Assembly: GCF_000378125.1 (NCBI RefSeq)
Contig: NZ_KB899241.1
Location: forward strand, 2,083,652-2,147,651
Direction of reading: 5' to 3'
DNA: 64,000 nucleotides
Origin: Rudaea cellulosilytica DSM 22992
GTDB taxonomy: Bacteria > Pseudomonadota > Gammaproteobacteria > Xanthomonadales > Rhodanobacteraceae
Positions 52,212 through 60,278 of the stretch are shown one piece after another. The position numbers were made by a program, and so were the translations under genes. The stretch's first letter is position 1; each line of letters begins with the position of its first letter. Under the pieces are notes generated by a model, which saw nothing but the letters and a program-made list of their open reading frames with translations, was not told where the DNA came from and did no database searches.

Positions 52212-53726
52212 TCAGGGTTTCGCGCTTCCGGCAGCGAGCAGGTCGGCAATGTGCTCGGCGAGCATCCACGTTTGCAAGGGTCCTTCATTGCTCGTCAGCG
52301 CGACGGCAGCGTTCGCGTTCCAGACCATCTGCAGGTTCGCCGTCGTGCCTTCGATACCTCCGGCGTGCCCGCGAACGGGACTGCCGTGCGAGAGACGATC
52401 GCCGAATCCGGCGGCTTCGCCCCCGGGGCCGGCCGGTACTTCGTCGGCGAACATCTTTGCAAGAGTCGCCGCTTTGACTAGCCTGCCATTGCGCAGGGCG
52501 TCGGCAAAAAGCAGCAGGTCGGTATTGTTGGAGTAGCCCCCGCCCGCAGGGCCGCCCTTGAGTTGAATTTTTGACCAGTCCATCTTCCAGGTGCTCGAAA
52601 ACATGCCGTCGTGGTAGTAGCCGACGGACAGCTTGGGCGTGATCTCATCCAAGCGGTCGAAGCCGCTGGCGTGCATTCCGGCAGGCGCGAACACATGCCG
52701 CTGGATGTAGCTGTAGTAGTCCTCATGAGAGACGTTTTCGACGATGCGGCCGAGCAGCATGAAGCCCGCATCGCTGTAGTTCCATTCTTTGCCGGGCTCG
52801 CTCACCTTCGGCTGCCGGGCGATGAGGTCCAGATAGTCGACCGGATCGATGAAGTGTTCGCGGTTCCCGAAGTACTCCGGAACGAAGATGTCGCTGAGAC
52901 CCGACGTGTTGTGCAGGAGTTGCCAGACGGTGATCTTCTTCGCGGCGTTGTGGTCCGGGTACTCCGGCGCCGCTTGGGCCAGGGTGGTGTCCCAGGACAG
53001 CTTGCCCGCTTCGACGAGCTGGGCGATCGCCACCGCGGTGAACGTTTTGCCGATCGACCCGATATGGAACGTGGTCTGCCGATCGACCGGCACGGCAAAA
53101 CGACGGTCGGCCTGGCCGCGGCATTCGTCGAAGATGGTTTTGGCGTGGTCGGTGACTGTTACACAACCGGAGAAATCCTCGGTGCGCACGAGGCGATCGA
53201 GCTTGTCGTGGATCAGCCGCGCCAGCTCCGCGTGCGATACCGCCTTCTGCGGCCAGTCGGCATACAGTGCCGGATCATCCATTGGTACGAGATGCGCCTG
53301 TGCCAGCTGGCTTGGCTTGGCTGGGTCGGCGGTAATGAAAAACAGGCCAAATTGACCGGTGCGCCGCGCCTTGATCACCATTTGAAGAAGGCCGGGCTGA
53401 CGTGGGTCGGTGCGTGCATCGAACAGATCGATGCCACCGCTATCGCGCGCCGCCGAGCCGAGGTTCGCGACAAAATTCGCTTTATCGTCTTGAGGGACCG
53501 ATGCGGACAGAGCACCGGGAGCCCACCGCTGGATCTGCATGGGACTGTCGGTGTTGATGTGGTGGATCAATTGCGCGCCCAGCTGACCCACGGGTGTGTC
53601 AGGCAGGGTAACGGCCGCGGTCGCCGTGATGCCCGGAACAGGGCAAAGGAACGCGCCCAAAGCCAACAGGGCGGAGACCACCGGCCCTCTAGGTGTAAAC
53701 GCGCTAAACGGATTCAGAAGATTCAT
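52212..53726 (-). CDS. exported serine hydrolase, beta-lactamase class C-like
   Basis: 504 residues. A signal peptide (ends near GITATA) is followed by an extra N-terminal domain of about 160 residues and a penicillin-binding/class C beta-lactamase domain. The SxxK motif is HIGSIGKTF (Ser224, Lys227), the Y-S-D motif WNYSDAG replaces YxN, and the C-terminal HxG motif is GHAGG. The N-terminal domain looks like a DUF3471/NTF2-like add-on. Such proteins are esterases or D-amino-acid peptidases more often than lactamases. It reads towards the DUF6249-sigma group and may share its promoter. ATG at 53726 is chosen from its signal peptide. Confidence 0.87.
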   Translation of the reverse strand: MNLLNPFSAFTPRGPVVSALLALGAFLCPVPGITATAAVTLPDTPVGQLGAQLIHHINTDSPMQIQRWAPGALSASVPQDDKANFVANLGSAARDSGGIDLFDARTDPRQPGLLQMVIKARRTGQFGLFFITADPAKPSQLAQAHLVPMDDPALYADWPQKAVSHAELARLIHDKLDRLVRTEDFSGCVTVTDHAKTIFDECRGQADRRFAVPVDRQTTFHIGSIGKTFTAVAIAQLVEAGKLSWDTTLAQAAPEYPDHNAAKKITVWQLLHNTSGLSDIFVPEYFGNREHFIDPVDYLDLIARQPKVSEPGKEWNYSDAGFMLLGRIVENVSHEDYYSYIQRHVFAPAGMHASGFDRLDEITPKLSVGYYHDGMFSSTWKMDWSKIQLKGGPAGGGYSNNTDLLLFADALRNGRLVKAATLAKMFADEVPAGPGGEAAGFGDRLSHGSPVRGHAGGIEGTTANLQMVWNANAAVALTSNEGPLQTWMLAEHIADLLAAGSAKP

Positions 53727-54335
53727 CGGTGGCATCCTTGTGTCTATCCCATGCATCCACCCGTCGGCGGATGGTCTGTTGATCCGAAAGGACTGCTGAA
53801 TCGCAGTACTCACGGCATTCGGGCATTGGATGCGTCGATGACTTGAAATGGATTCAGCGTGGAGCGTTCACCGGATCGCTAGGTGTCCGCTTTTGGCCGG
53901 CCGTTTATGACCGTAAGGGGGCAGGGTGATTAGCGAACCTTATCGCGTGTAGAGTCAGGAGCTACTCATTGAGGCCGCGCGAAGAGCGCAAAAATGCATT
54001 GGAGCGATCGATAGGTCGCATGGACACAGGCCCCAGCGGGGATCTGCACGCACGGTCTGCATTGCGCTCGGAATGCTTTTCAGTTCTTGAGAGACAAGTC
54101 GAAGTATGCTTTTGTCCGAACTATCCTGCCAGAAAGCGCTGCGAAGTTGCGCATCGCAGACAAACGCTCTTCGACATGTGTAGAGTGGTAATTGCCCTTT
54201 GGGCTCCTGCCTTCGGCACGAAATGGTCATGGACGCTGTAGACGCGCGAGCGCGAGCAAACCGCAGGTAATTTAAAAAAAATTATCATCCGCTTCTCGGA
54301 CGCTGGTGCATGCTTCCAACCCGTGTCATCTTTGG
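53727..54335. other. intergenic region before third sigma cassette
   Basis: About 600 bases between divergent genes. I see no defensible gene. An A/T tract (GGTAATTTAAAAAAAATTATCATCC, in two parts around 54267-54291) lies about 45 bases before the sigma ATG, like the A/T blocks before the other two sigma genes. Confidence 0.5.
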
Positions 54336-54821
54336 ATGATGGAAGCCGTGAACGTTCTCCTCTTGAAACTGCGCAAGTTGCTGCACAGTCGCGGCAGGAC
54401 TCGGGACGAGGCCGACGAGGCGATCCAGGAAGCCTTCCTCCGATTGCAGCGGTACCGGCAAGATCGACACGTGCAGGAGCCCGAGGCCTTTCTCGTGCGT
54501 ACCGTCATCAACGTGATCGCGGACGACGGTCGCCGGCGGTCGCGGTGGCGCCCGGCCTCGCTCGCGGAAGTGGAGACGCTTCCGTTTTCGGAAGCGGGCT
54601 CGGCGCCGGACGACGTGGTTCTCGGACAGCAGAGGTTGCGTGGCCTGCGTGCGGGCCTCGATCAGTTGAGTCCGCGTACGCGTGAGATATTTTTGCTGCA
54701 TCGTGTTGAGGGCTACAGTCACGCTCAGATCGCGGCACGCATGGGAGTTACCGTTAGTGCGGTGGAGAAGCAGGTGGCGAAGGCGGTCTTGTTCTTGACC
54801 GAGTGGATGGATCGTATATGA
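54336..54821 (+). CDS. ECF sigma factor, FecI-like (third cassette)
   Basis: 161 residues with region 2 (TRDEADEAIQEAFLRLQRYRQ, PEAFLVRTVINVIADDGRRR) and region 4 (LSPRTREIFLLHRVEGYSHAQIAARMGVTVSAVEKQVAKAVLFL). Shorter at the N-terminus than the other two FecI-like proteins. Two adjacent ATGs (54336 and 54339) are possible starts. Its stop overlaps the FecR gene by four bases. Confidence 0.91.
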   Translation: MMEAVNVLLLKLRKLLHSRGRTRDEADEAIQEAFLRLQRYRQDRHVQEPEAFLVRTVINVIADDGRRRSRWRPASLAEVETLPFSEAGSAPDDVVLGQQRLRGLRAGLDQLSPRTREIFLLHRVEGYSHAQIAARMGVTVSAVEKQVAKAVLFLTEWMDRI

Positions 54822-55804
54822 GCGAACGAAAGACTCCATTTCGCCCATCGCGTGCCGCCTATGCCGAAGCTGCAGCATGGTTGGTCCAATTGCATGGGGC
54901 CGGTCGAGATGCCGAGCTTGAAGCAGACTTTCGTGCGTGGCTCAAAGCGGGTTCCGGCGATCACGCTGCTGCCTTTGAGCGGGTGACTGAGGTCTGGGAT
55001 AAGGCCGGGGAGGTCGATATTCGCGGCCTGGCGCGTGTTACTTCTCGGGCTGCTTTCGAAAGGAAGCAGCCGCGTTGGCGTGTGGCGGCGGCAGCGATGG
55101 TCCTGAGTGTTCTCGGGTTGGGCGTGTTCCTGCTTTCGTCACATGACATGGAATACACGACGGGCATAGGCGAACAGCGCACCGTTCGCCTGAGCGATGG
55201 CACACGTCTTTCCTTGAACCAAGACAGCGCGGTCGACGTGGACTACGACGGCCGCCGGCGCATCGTGCGTTTGTCGCGCGGGGAGGTTTTGTTCGAAGTG
55301 GCGCATGACGTACAGCACCCATTTGTCGTAATGGCCGGGGATCGCACCGTGACAGCGCTGGGCACGTCATTCGTTGTTCGCAAGGAATCCGACGAAATGG
55401 ATGTCACGCTGCTGGAAGGCAAAGTCAGCGTGGCTTCGTTGATGGCCGTGCGAGCCTCAGGAGCCTTCGAGAAAGAGCAGGGCGAGATCACGCTCAAGCC
55501 CGGTCAGTACTTGCGCGTGCGTGCGGGCGAGCGACCGCAACTGGACGTTCGGCGCGCGGACGCCGCGACTGCTTGGCGTCGCGGCGAAGTGATTCTCGAT
55601 GGCACTCCGCTCGGTGAAGCCGTTGCAGAGATGAATCGTTATGACCCGCATCGTTTGGAAATCGACGACGCTGATCTCGGACAAGTTCGGGTCAGCGGTA
55701 TCTACCGCACCGGAGATAACCTCGATTTCGCCCGATCCGTTGCGTCGATATACGGGCTCAAGGTGAAAGAGGAAGCCAGCCATATACGCTTGACGAAGGA
55801 CTGA
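54818..55804 (+). CDS. FecR-family anti-sigma/signal transducer (third cassette)
   Basis: 328 residues: DUF4880-like head (RAAYAEAAAWLVQLHGAGRDAELEADFRAWL, SGDHAAAFERV), one membrane helix near residues 87-107 (WRVAAAAMVLSVLGLGVFLL), then the FecR domain (VRLSDGTRLSLNQDS, GEVLFEVAHDVQHPFVVMAGD, VTALGTSFVV). The C-terminal part (LGEAVAEMNRYDPHRLEI) is the STN-like receptor-contact domain. ATGA overlap with the sigma gene. Confidence 0.92.
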   Translation: MSERKTPFRPSRAAYAEAAAWLVQLHGAGRDAELEADFRAWLKAGSGDHAAAFERVTEVWDKAGEVDIRGLARVTSRAAFERKQPRWRVAAAAMVLSVLGLGVFLLSSHDMEYTTGIGEQRTVRLSDGTRLSLNQDSAVDVDYDGRRRIVRLSRGEVLFEVAHDVQHPFVVMAGDRTVTALGTSFVVRKESDEMDVTLLEGKVSVASLMAVRASGAFEKEQGEITLKPGQYLRVRAGERPQLDVRRADAATAWRRGEVILDGTPLGEAVAEMNRYDPHRLEIDDADLGQVRVSGIYRTGDNLDFARSVASIYGLKVKEEASHIRLTKD

Positions 55805-55840
55805 ACGATACGGCTCTGCCGAGTAGCCTATCGATTCCAT

Positions 55841-55888
55841 GAAAATATTTTTCCGTTCCACTGAGGGTTGGGTGGGGTCAATCGTCTA
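55841..55888 (+). promoter_or_regulatory. candidate ECF promoter before third receptor
   Basis: GAAAATATTTTTC at 55841 and CGTCTA at 55883, about 37 bases before the receptor ATG, repeat the layout seen at 19578-19633. Inferred FecI-dependent promoter. Confidence 0.4.
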
Positions 55889-55924
55889 CGTCACATCGGA
55901 TCACCACGGAGGATCGGGGAAACC

Positions 55925-58657
55925 ATGTGGCGTCATCTTGATCGAAGGTTTGCGCTCGCCTTAGCAAGCGCGCTGCTGTCGGCCGTCTCGCAAGAGCTCC
56001 CTGCGCAGAACCCGCTCGCGCACGAGCAGTCCGCAACCGCGTCATTGATTTACGATTTCGACTTGCCGGAACAGCCTTTGGCCACCACCCTGCGCGACAT
56101 CGGGCAGCGGACCGACACGAACGTTTTGTTCGAATCCGGCATCGTCAAAGGATTGCGTGCTCCGGCGCTGCATGGACGGTTCGGCCCCCAGCAAGCGCTG
56201 GAGCAGGTGCTCCAAGGCACGAACCTTCAGGCCCGACGTACTTCAGCTCGTTCCATTGTGGTGCAGTTGATCCGCCCGCCAACTGCCAAATCGAAAAATG
56301 AGGCCGGCACGGAAGGCAACATCACGGCGCCGTCACGGCAAGGCAATTCAGCGGATGGGAGTGGCGAGAAAGGCGAAGTGCACGCAGCCGCCTCCGCATC
56401 AGAGGCGCGGGCCTCACCAGCGACGGATGGTCCTCAGTCCGGCAACAAGGCAGGCGCACCCGCAGAGGGCAACAACAAACCGTCTCTGATGGGAGCCGTC
56501 CAGGTGATCGGCTATCGCACCAGTGCGGCGACCAGCGCGACCGGCGTCGTGACCGAGATCATCAACACGCCGATCTCGATTTCCGCGCTCAACTCACAGT
56601 TTCTCGAGGACACCGGTTCCTCTCAGCTCATGGATGCGATCGGTGCGCTCACCGGCGTGACCGGGCAGAACAACAGCGGCGAGGTCGGCACGAATTTCGG
56701 CGTGCGCGGATATGCGGTGACGCCGCAGGTCGACGGCTTCGATTCTCTTTCGATCGCCGGCGGACTGGGTTCCGCCGTCGGCGTTGATCGCGTCGAGGTA
56801 CTCAAAGGCCCATCGGCCGTGTTCAATGGCAACGTCCCGCCGGGCGGCTCGATCAACATCATCTACAAGAAGCCTTCGTTCACGCCGCAGACTTATTTCG
56901 AAGGCGAGTACGGCAGCTGGGCCTATCGCAGCGGTGAATTCTTTTCGACCGGGCCGGTAGACGACCACTTCGCCTATCTCGTCGATGTGTACGCGAAGAA
57001 CGTCAATGGCTGGGTCGATTGGACCGGCCAGAACGAGCGCACCTACATCCTCGGCCTCACCTGGAGGCCGATCAACGACCTCAGTGTCAACCTCAACTAC
57101 CGCAACACCAAGAAAAAGGATCAGGTCTCGACGCTACCGGTCAGCCATCCGGGCTTCATCGGCTCGGGTGTTCCCCAGGATACATATCTCGACAACTGGG
57201 TCGCGCAGAACTACGGCGCCAACGAGCCGCCGCAGACGATCACGGCCGAGCAATATCTCCCTCGCGGTGCGCGCGACAATGTGCTCGGGCCGCAGAACTA
57301 CAACAACGAGCTGGCGCGCTTCTGGAGTACAGAAATCAACTACACGGTCAACGATCACATCCAGATCCGCGACAGCTTCGGCCACGCCGATTTCAGTTGG
57401 GGATTTCTTTCCCTGTTGCAGAGCGGCGCCAAGGTGCTCGGACCCGACGGCAATGTCAGCACGTTCGGTCTTGCCTCCGGCTTCTTCAACGGCAAGCAGG
57501 CGGGGTCCGGGTGGGAGAACAAGCTCGAAGCGGCTTTTTCGTTCGACACTGGCCCAATCAACCATTCGTTGCTCGTCGGCTTTCAGGCGTCCTATTCGTC
57601 GCTGGACTACGCCCGCTTCTGGGTCTATCCCTTGCCGCCAGTAAATGCGCAGGGCCTGCCATGGAATTTCTTCCGCGACGGGCCGTTGATGCTCGGAGAC
57701 CAGAACGCGATCCTGCACGCGCTTTCTCCCACGCCCAATCTCATAAACTACAAGGACACGGGGCACGCGAACACGCATGCCTACTATGCGGCCGAGCAGA
57801 TGTCGATGTTCGACGACCGCCTGCATGTTCTGCTCGGCGTGCGCTACACCAAGACCAAGGGCGAAGTCATCAAGGACATGGAATTGGCGTCGAGCGAGAC
57901 GACCCCGCAGATCGGCATCCTGGGCAAACCGTTTGCTCCGGATTCGTTCTTTGCCGATACCGCATTCTTCGCCAACTACTCCAAGTCGTTCACGCCGTCG
58001 GGCATTGTCCAGCCGGGAACCGCCGAGTTGGTCCCGCCGCAGAAAGGCACCGGCAAGGAATTCGGAGTGAAGACGGCTTGGCTCAACGGCGCGGTGACGA
58101 GCACGATTTCCGTCTTCCGCGACGACCTCAGCAATATCGCCACGCCGGACTATTCGCACATGGGTGAGAACGGTGGCCTGATCGAATACAACCTCGGCGG
58201 CGTCGGCCGCGCGCAGGGTTTCGAGGCCGAGGTCACCTGGCTGCCGAACGAGAATTGGCAATTGTCGGCGAACTTCACCGATTTGCCGGTGGCGAAGTAC
58301 CTGGACTATCCCGGCGTGCCGGCGGAGATCGGCGCGCGCTTCGGTTCAACGCCGCGCCAGGCGGCCAATCTCACGGCCAAATACATTTTCAAGGAAGGTC
58401 CGCTGCAGGGCCTCAGCCTCGGCGGATGGGTGCATGCGCAAACGTCCACGACCGGCGTGCTCGGGGGAGACTGGCATTACGACGTGCGCATCCCGGGCCT
58501 CGCCCAGGTGTCGGCATTTGCCGGTTACGAATGGAACCGTCTGGATTTCCGCTTCAACATCGACAACCTGACTGATCGCGGCGGCTATGTGATGAACAAT
58601 GCGTTCCGCCCACAGTCGCCGCGCTCGTATTTCCTGACGGTGAAATACAAGCTGTGA
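55925..58657 (+). CDS. TonB-dependent receptor, siderophore-receptor type with STN domain
   Basis: 910 residues. A signal peptide is followed by the STN domain (YDFDLPEQPLATTLRDIGQRTDTNVLFESG to ARSIVVQLI), then a long Gly/Ser/Asn linker of about 90 residues. The plug includes INTPISISALNSQFLEDTGSSQLMDAIGALTGVTG, FGVRGYAVTPQVDGFDSLS and VDRVEVLKGPSAVFNGNVPPGGSINIIYKKP, which match the FecA/FhuE/FpvA subfamily rather than the other receptors in this window. The barrel ends with SYFLTVKYKL. The neighbours downstream are sugar-oxidising enzymes, so the ligand may be a glycoside, or a siderophore-like glycoconjugate, rather than plain ferric siderophore. Its stop overlaps the next start (GTGA). 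Confidence 0.93.
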   Translation: MWRHLDRRFALALASALLSAVSQELPAQNPLAHEQSATASLIYDFDLPEQPLATTLRDIGQRTDTNVLFESGIVKGLRAPALHGRFGPQQALEQVLQGTNLQARRTSARSIVVQLIRPPTAKSKNEAGTEGNITAPSRQGNSADGSGEKGEVHAAASASEARASPATDGPQSGNKAGAPAEGNNKPSLMGAVQVIGYRTSAATSATGVVTEIINTPISISALNSQFLEDTGSSQLMDAIGALTGVTGQNNSGEVGTNFGVRGYAVTPQVDGFDSLSIAGGLGSAVGVDRVEVLKGPSAVFNGNVPPGGSINIIYKKPSFTPQTYFEGEYGSWAYRSGEFFSTGPVDDHFAYLVDVYAKNVNGWVDWTGQNERTYILGLTWRPINDLSVNLNYRNTKKKDQVSTLPVSHPGFIGSGVPQDTYLDNWVAQNYGANEPPQTITAEQYLPRGARDNVLGPQNYNNELARFWSTEINYTVNDHIQIRDSFGHADFSWGFLSLLQSGAKVLGPDGNVSTFGLASGFFNGKQAGSGWENKLEAAFSFDTGPINHSLLVGFQASYSSLDYARFWVYPLPPVNAQGLPWNFFRDGPLMLGDQNAILHALSPTPNLINYKDTGHANTHAYYAAEQMSMFDDRLHVLLGVRYTKTKGEVIKDMELASSETTPQIGILGKPFAPDSFFADTAFFANYSKSFTPSGIVQPGTAELVPPQKGTGKEFGVKTAWLNGAVTSTISVFRDDLSNIATPDYSHMGENGGLIEYNLGGVGRAQGFEAEVTWLPNENWQLSANFTDLPVAKYLDYPGVPAEIGARFGSTPRQAANLTAKYIFKEGPLQGLSLGGWVHAQTSTTGVLGGDWHYDVRIPGLAQVSAFAGYEWNRLDFRFNIDNLTDRGGYVMNNAFRPQSPRSYFLTVKYKL

Positions 58658-60276
58658 GACGTTCAGACTTTTTCGCACAGACTGCGCGAATGGTGAACGG
58701 AAACCGTCGATTGTTCTTGCGGCAGATCGGGTGGACCGCATTCGCCGCGGGCTGCGACGGTGTGTTTCCCGGCATCGCCTTCGCCGCGGCCGCGCCCGAA
58801 GCGCGCGGTGTTCCTTCGGCCGCGGTGAACGCGTTCCTCGACGCCGCGGCGGTGGGCGCGTTCGAACTGCACAGCCTCGTTGTCATGCGCGCGGGCATGC
58901 CGGCGGTGCGCGCGTGGTGGGCGCCGTACCGCGCGCAAGCACCGCACAGTCTGTATTCGCTGAGCAAAAGCTTCACCTCGACGGCGGTCGGGTTTGCCGT
59001 CGCGGCGGGCAAGTTGAAACTGACGGACAAGGTCGTCGACTTTTTCCCGGAGCAGAAACCTGCGCAGGTCAGCGAAAATCTCGCCGCGCTGAACGTCGAA
59101 CATCTGCTGACGATGTCGGTCGGGCAGGCAGGCGACGCCGCGCCCGTCATCACCCATGAGCAGGATTGGGTCAAGACGTTCCTTGCCCTGCCGATCCAGT
59201 CTCCACCCGGCAGCGTATTTCTCTACAACAGCGCCGCTACCTACATGCTGTCGGCGATTGTGCAGAAGCTGACCGGCGAGCGCGTCGTCGACTATCTGCG
59301 GACGCGCCTGTTCGATCCGCTAGGACTTCCACCGATGCGTTGGTCGGAATGTCCGCGCGGCATCAACACCGGCGGCTGGGGGCTTAGCGCGACGACCGAC
59401 GCGATCTCGAAATTCGGCCAGTTCTATCTGCAGAAAGGCCGCTGGAATGGCAAGCAACTGCTGCCGCGTGAATGGATCGAGCAGGCGACGAGCTTCAAGA
59501 TCCAGCCGCCGCCCGGACCCGGGCAGGATCTCGCTCAGCTCAAAAAGGACAGTGACTGGCACCAGGGCTACGCCTACCAGTTCTGGCGCTGCCGCCACGA
59601 TGCGTTTCGCGGCGACGGCGCATTCGGCCAGTTCTGCATCGTCATCCCGGCACTCGACGCGGTCGTCGCGATCACGAGCCGCACGCTCGACATGCAGGGA
59701 GTGATCAATCTCGTCTGGGAACATCTGCTGCCCGGCCTGCGCGAGGCAGCGCAGCCCGTCGATCGCGCCGCATCCGATCACTTGCGTACGCGGCTCGCGG
59801 GATTGGCTCTGGCACTGCCCGAAGGCTCGGCCGCCTCGCCGCAGGCGGTCGCGCATCGCGACTTTGCGATCGAATCGAACGCGCTCGGCGTGCGCGGGCT
59901 GACGATCGCGTTCGATAGCGGCCGTTGCCGTCTCGGCTTCGATACCGGCGGCAAACTCCACACGATCGACTGCGGCATTGGCCGTTGGCGCGACGGTGAG
60001 ACCGAACTGCCCGGCACGCCGCCCGAGTGGACCGAAGTGGTTGGCACGTACGTGAATCCGCGCCATCCCGCGAAGATCGCCGCGGCGGGAGCGTGGAAGG
60101 ATGCGAATACATTCCAGATGCGCTGGCGCTATTACGAGACTCCGCACCTCGACGAGGTCACGCTACATTTTTCCGACGACGGCGTCGAAGTGAGTTTCCT
60201 CAACAGTCTCACGCAAATGGCCGCTGCCGTGCATCCGGAAACACGGCCGGTGTTGAAAGGCAAGGCAAGGTCCTGA
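58654..60276 (+). CDS. Tat-type serine hydrolase, beta-lactamase family
   Basis: 540 residues from a GTG overlapping the receptor stop (GTGA); an ATG at 58690 directly before the twin-arginine motif (GNRRLFLRQIGW) is the alternative. The penicillin-binding fold has YSLSKSF (Ser102-x-x-Lys105), LYNSAATYML in the YxN position and GINTGGWGLSATT. The C-terminal 130 residues form an extra beta domain (ALGVRGLTIAFDSGRCRLGF, PPEWTEVVGTYVNPRHP) like the DUF3471-type tails of CubicO-like hydrolases. Probably an esterase or deacylase acting on the imported ligand in the periplasm. Confidence 0.87.
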   Translation: MRRSDFFAQTARMVNGNRRLFLRQIGWTAFAAGCDGVFPGIAFAAAAPEARGVPSAAVNAFLDAAAVGAFELHSLVVMRAGMPAVRAWWAPYRAQAPHSLYSLSKSFTSTAVGFAVAAGKLKLTDKVVDFFPEQKPAQVSENLAALNVEHLLTMSVGQAGDAAPVITHEQDWVKTFLALPIQSPPGSVFLYNSAATYMLSAIVQKLTGERVVDYLRTRLFDPLGLPPMRWSECPRGINTGGWGLSATTDAISKFGQFYLQKGRWNGKQLLPREWIEQATSFKIQPPPGPGQDLAQLKKDSDWHQGYAYQFWRCRHDAFRGDGAFGQFCIVIPALDAVVAITSRTLDMQGVINLVWEHLLPGLREAAQPVDRAASDHLRTRLAGLALALPEGSAASPQAVAHRDFAIESNALGVRGLTIAFDSGRCRLGFDTGGKLHTIDCGIGRWRDGETELPGTPPEWTEVVGTYVNPRHPAKIAAAGAWKDANTFQMRWRYYETPHLDEVTLHFSDDGVEVSFLNSLTQMAAAVHPETRPVLKGKARS

Positions 60277-60278
60277 CG

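Noticed and set aside
57134-58261. 375-codon minus-strand frame inside the third receptor gene
   Set aside because: Antisense to an intact TonB receptor barrel, with arginine-rich composition and no motif.
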